Positions 4,184 through 5,931 of a DNA stretch of 5,931 nucleotides are shown here, piece by piece; within the stretch, counting starts at the first letter, position 1; each line of letters opens with the position of its first letter. Made by a program: the position numbers and the translations under genes. The notes beneath the pieces were generated by a model. The model saw nothing but the letters and a program-made list of their open reading frames with translations, was not told where the DNA came from and made no database searches. Source of the stretch: Conexibacter sp. (GTDB lineage: Bacteria > Actinomycetota > Thermoleophilia > Solirubrobacterales > Solirubrobacteraceae); NCBI GenBank assembly GCA_025964055.1, contig JAOPZP010000305.1, forward strand, positions 1 to 5,931, read 5' to 3'.

Positions 4184-5931
4184 GCGTCGCTCAGCATCCG
4201 ACGGGCGATCGGCGCCTCCCGGCCCCGCCGCGCCGGCCGGCGCCGGCACGGTCGCCGGCGCTGGACCGCGTCGCGCCGTGGGCGATCGGGATCATCGTCA
4301 TCGCCTTGGTCACGTGGCCGCTGGTCTTCGTCGGCGGCGGGTTCAGCGGGGACTGGCCGACGCACCTGTGGTTCGTCTGGCACCAGGGCGAGGCGCTGCT
4401 GCACGACCCGCGTCCGTCGTTGTTCGTCCACTACGACGACGGCGTGTTCTACCCGCACTTCGCGTTCTACGGGGGAACGCTCTACACGCTGGTCGGTGGG
4501 CTGTCGGCGGTCCTGGGCGGCTCCGGGCGCAACGCCTACGTGTCGAGCTGGATCCTGGCCTTCGCGGCGGCCTACGCGGGATGGGTCTGGCTCGGCCGGA
4601 CGGCCGGGCTCGGACGCTGGCGGGCACAGCTGCCGGCGGTCCTGTTCGTGACCTCGCCCTACCTGCTCACCACGACCTATGTGCGCGGCGACTGGCCCGA
4701 GCTCCTCGCCGTCTGCTCGATCCCGCTGCTGGTCGCCGCGGGTGGCTCGGTGCTGCGGGACGATCGCCTGCGCCTCCTGCCGGCGCTCGCCCTGGCGCTC
4801 ACCACGATCGTCTTCACCGGCAGCCACAACCTGACGCTCCTGTGGGGCACCACGTTCCTCGCGGTGCTCGGGGTGGCGCTGTGGGCCGGCGTCCCGGCGG
4901 CCCGGCGGCTGGTGACGCGCGGGGGCGCGCTCCGCGCGGCGTCGGTCGTCGTGCCCGCGGTCCTGGTCAACGCGTGGTACCTGCTCCCGGACCTCGCCTA
5001 CCAGGCCCACACGGTGATCTCGGCCCAGTACGGCAACTGGCGCTACCTGCTCGAGGCGCGGATGGACCTCGTCGCGCCGGCGCACCTCTTCGCGCTCGAC
5101 CGTCCGACCGCGCTGCCGGCGGCGGCGGAGTTCGTCCTGGCGCTGCCGGTCCTGGCGATGGGGTGGGCGGTGATCGCGGGAGGGCTGACGCTGCCCCGCG
5201 CCCGCGGTGGCACGTGGGCGCGGCTCTTCGTCGGGTGGGCGGTGACGGCCGCCGCGCTGATCGTCCTGATGACCCACGCCGGGCTGGTGCTCGCGCTGCC
5301 GCGGCCCTACGTGATGATCCAGTTCACCTACCGGCTGGAGAGCTACGTCCTGCTGGCGATCACCGGCGCCGTGCTCGCCGCGCTCGTGCTTCTGCGCGAC
5401 GCGCCGCGCCGCATCAGCCGTTGGACCTGGGTGCTCGTCCCCGTGCTGGCCGTCTGGGTGTCCGGCGCGATCGGCCAGACCGCCGGCCATCCCGACGGCG
5501 GCCAGGTCAGCTCCTTCCTGAAGCCCACGATCGGGAGCATGGGCATCTTCGGCGACGCCGGCGTCCCCGAGCTCCAGCGGATCCGCCTGCCGCAGGTGCG
5601 GTTCCCGCCCGAGCAGGTACGCCACGACCGCGTGACCGTGACGGCGCGCGTGGCGCCCGGGCAGGCGGTCGACACCAACCTGATGACCATGCCGGCGCTG
5701 GTGACGATCGAGGGCGCCACGCTCATCGGCGACCACACCACCCAGCACGACGGCGACGTCCGCCGCCACGCGGTCCTGCGGATCGACCCGGGCGCCACGC
5801 CGGGCGCGGCGAGGATCACGATCCGCGCGGCGCACCCGCCGGCGGTGACCATCGGCCGGGTGCTGTCGCTGGCGGGGATCCTCGGGCTGCTCGTCGGCCT
5901 GGGGCGGCCCGCGCTGCGCCGGCGCCGGAGC
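4180..5931 (+). CDS. Polytopic membrane protein, GT-C/PTPS-related-like, paralogue 3 (3' partial)
   Basis: The frame runs open for 584 codons from ATG 4180 to the right edge without a stop. The last residues (LRRRRS) match the arginine tail that ends the other copies, so probably only a few to about 20 codons are missing. It follows paralogue 2 throughout: MSVAQ start; Pro/Arg-rich cytosolic N-terminus; first helix about 33-52; outer loop with SGDWPTHLWFVWH (56-68) and FYPHFAFYGGTLYT (90-103); SPYLLTTTYVRGDWPEL (159-175); GSHNLTLLWG (214-223); QFTYRLESYVLL (381-392); a soluble outer segment with TNLMTMPALV and GATPGAARIT; and a last helix. The first Asp of the DD pair in paralogue 2 is Gly here, leaving D58 as the conserved loop Asp. 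It is coupled to the upstream gene by ATGA. The likely role is the same enzymatic class as its neighbour with a different substrate or position; this is inference. Confidence 0.92.
   Translation, partial: MSVAQHPTGDRRLPAPPRRPAPARSPALDRVAPWAIGIIVIALVTWPLVFVGGGFSGDWPTHLWFVWHQGEALLHDPRPSLFVHYDDGVFYPHFAFYGGTLYTLVGGLSAVLGGSGRNAYVSSWILAFAAAYAGWVWLGRTAGLGRWRAQLPAVLFVTSPYLLTTTYVRGDWPELLAVCSIPLLVAAGGSVLRDDRLRLLPALALALTTIVFTGSHNLTLLWGTTFLAVLGVALWAGVPAARRLVTRGGALRAASVVVPAVLVNAWYLLPDLAYQAHTVISAQYGNWRYLLEARMDLVAPAHLFALDRPTALPAAAEFVLALPVLAMGWAVIAGGLTLPRARGGTWARLFVGWAVTAAALIVLMTHAGLVLALPRPYVMIQFTYRLESYVLLAITGAVLAALVLLRDAPRRISRWTWVLVPVLAVWVSGAIGQTAGHPDGGQVSSFLKPTIGSMGIFGDAGVPELQRIRLPQVRFPPEQVRHDRVTVTARVAPGQAVDTNLMTMPALVTIEGATLIGDHTTQHDGDVRRHAVLRIDPGATPGAARITIRAAHPPAVTIGRVLSLAGILGLLVGLGRPALRRRRS
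4446..4472 (+). repeat. 27-base block identical to 2650-2676 (paralogue repeat)
   Basis: This is the second copy of the identical block, lying in paralogue 3 over the FYPHFAFYG motif. The identity includes synonymous positions, so the cause is either recent duplication, gene conversion or very strong codon preference in this short stretch. Confidence 0.85.

Noticed and set aside
2420..4249. 609-codon open frame on the - strand opposite paralogue 2
   Set aside because: Its translation is Arg/Gly/Glu/His-rich low-complexity protein with no fold motifs. Long antisense frames are expected when third positions are nearly all G/C, and the + strand gene has clear paralogues.
3715..5835. 706-codon open frame on the - strand across the paralogue 2/3 junction
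   Set aside because: It crosses two well supported + strand genes and reads as Arg/Asp/His/Gln repeats, a GC-codon artefact. Its length alone is not evidence.
1..5931. CRISPR, tRNA/rRNA, insertion sequence, phage or attachment sites
   Set aside because: I saw no short regularly spaced repeats, no cloverleaf-like or rRNA segments, no transposase motifs and no terminal inverted repeats. The only repeats are the diverged paralogous genes.

Overview
The window is a very GC-rich stretch (roughly 70% or more by eye, with third codon positions almost all G or C), densely packed and transcribed entirely on the + strand. Codon use, GTG/ATG starts, short gaps, an ATGA overlap and a possible leaderless promoter fit a high-GC actinobacterium. 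A Thermoleophilia/Solirubrobacterales-type soil organism is a reasonable guess, but nothing here fixes the taxon.

Layout: (1) bases 1-1111 hold the C-terminal ~60% of a polytopic membrane protein whose N-terminus lies upstream of the window. (2) Bases 1121-2299 hold a complete FAD/NAD(P)H-dependent ferredoxin-reductase-type oxidoreductase, starting nine bases after the first gene's stop and in the same frame. (3) Bases 2300-2374 are the only real intergenic gap, with a 14-base palindrome and a TANNNT-type -10 box close to the next start. (4) Bases 2375-4183 hold a complete 602-residue membrane protein. (5) Bases 4180-5931 hold a third membrane protein, overlapping the second by ATGA and running off the right edge after 584 codons with no stop.

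The three membrane proteins are clear paralogues. The two that retain their N-termini share the opening MSVAQ, a first extracytoplasmic loop with DW[S/P]THLWFVWH and FYPHFAFYGGTLYT, and the block SPYL[I/L]TTTYVRGDWPEL. All three share QF.YRLESY.LL, a TMP.LV block, GATPGAARIT (NATPGAARIT in the second) and a final membrane helix ending in a poly-arginine tail. The architecture resembles the bacterial '6-pyruvoyl-tetrahydropterin synthase-related' membrane proteins (PTPS_related type) and YfhO-like GT-C-fold proteins, which are suspected or known glycosyltransferases using polyprenyl-phosphate sugars at the outer face of the membrane. That link comes from recalled motifs and has not been checked by search.

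Working model (inference): a tandemly expanded family of GT-C-like membrane enzymes, probably continuing on both sides of the window, that modifies a cell-surface glycan or lipid. The oxidoreductase sits inside the array and may be co-transcribed with the first membrane gene, but no ferredoxin, Rieske oxygenase or P450 partner is visible, so its link to the membrane proteins is unknown. The points most worth a second look are the tandem array, the duplicated start region, the mosaic similarity among the three copies and the oxidoreductase within the array.
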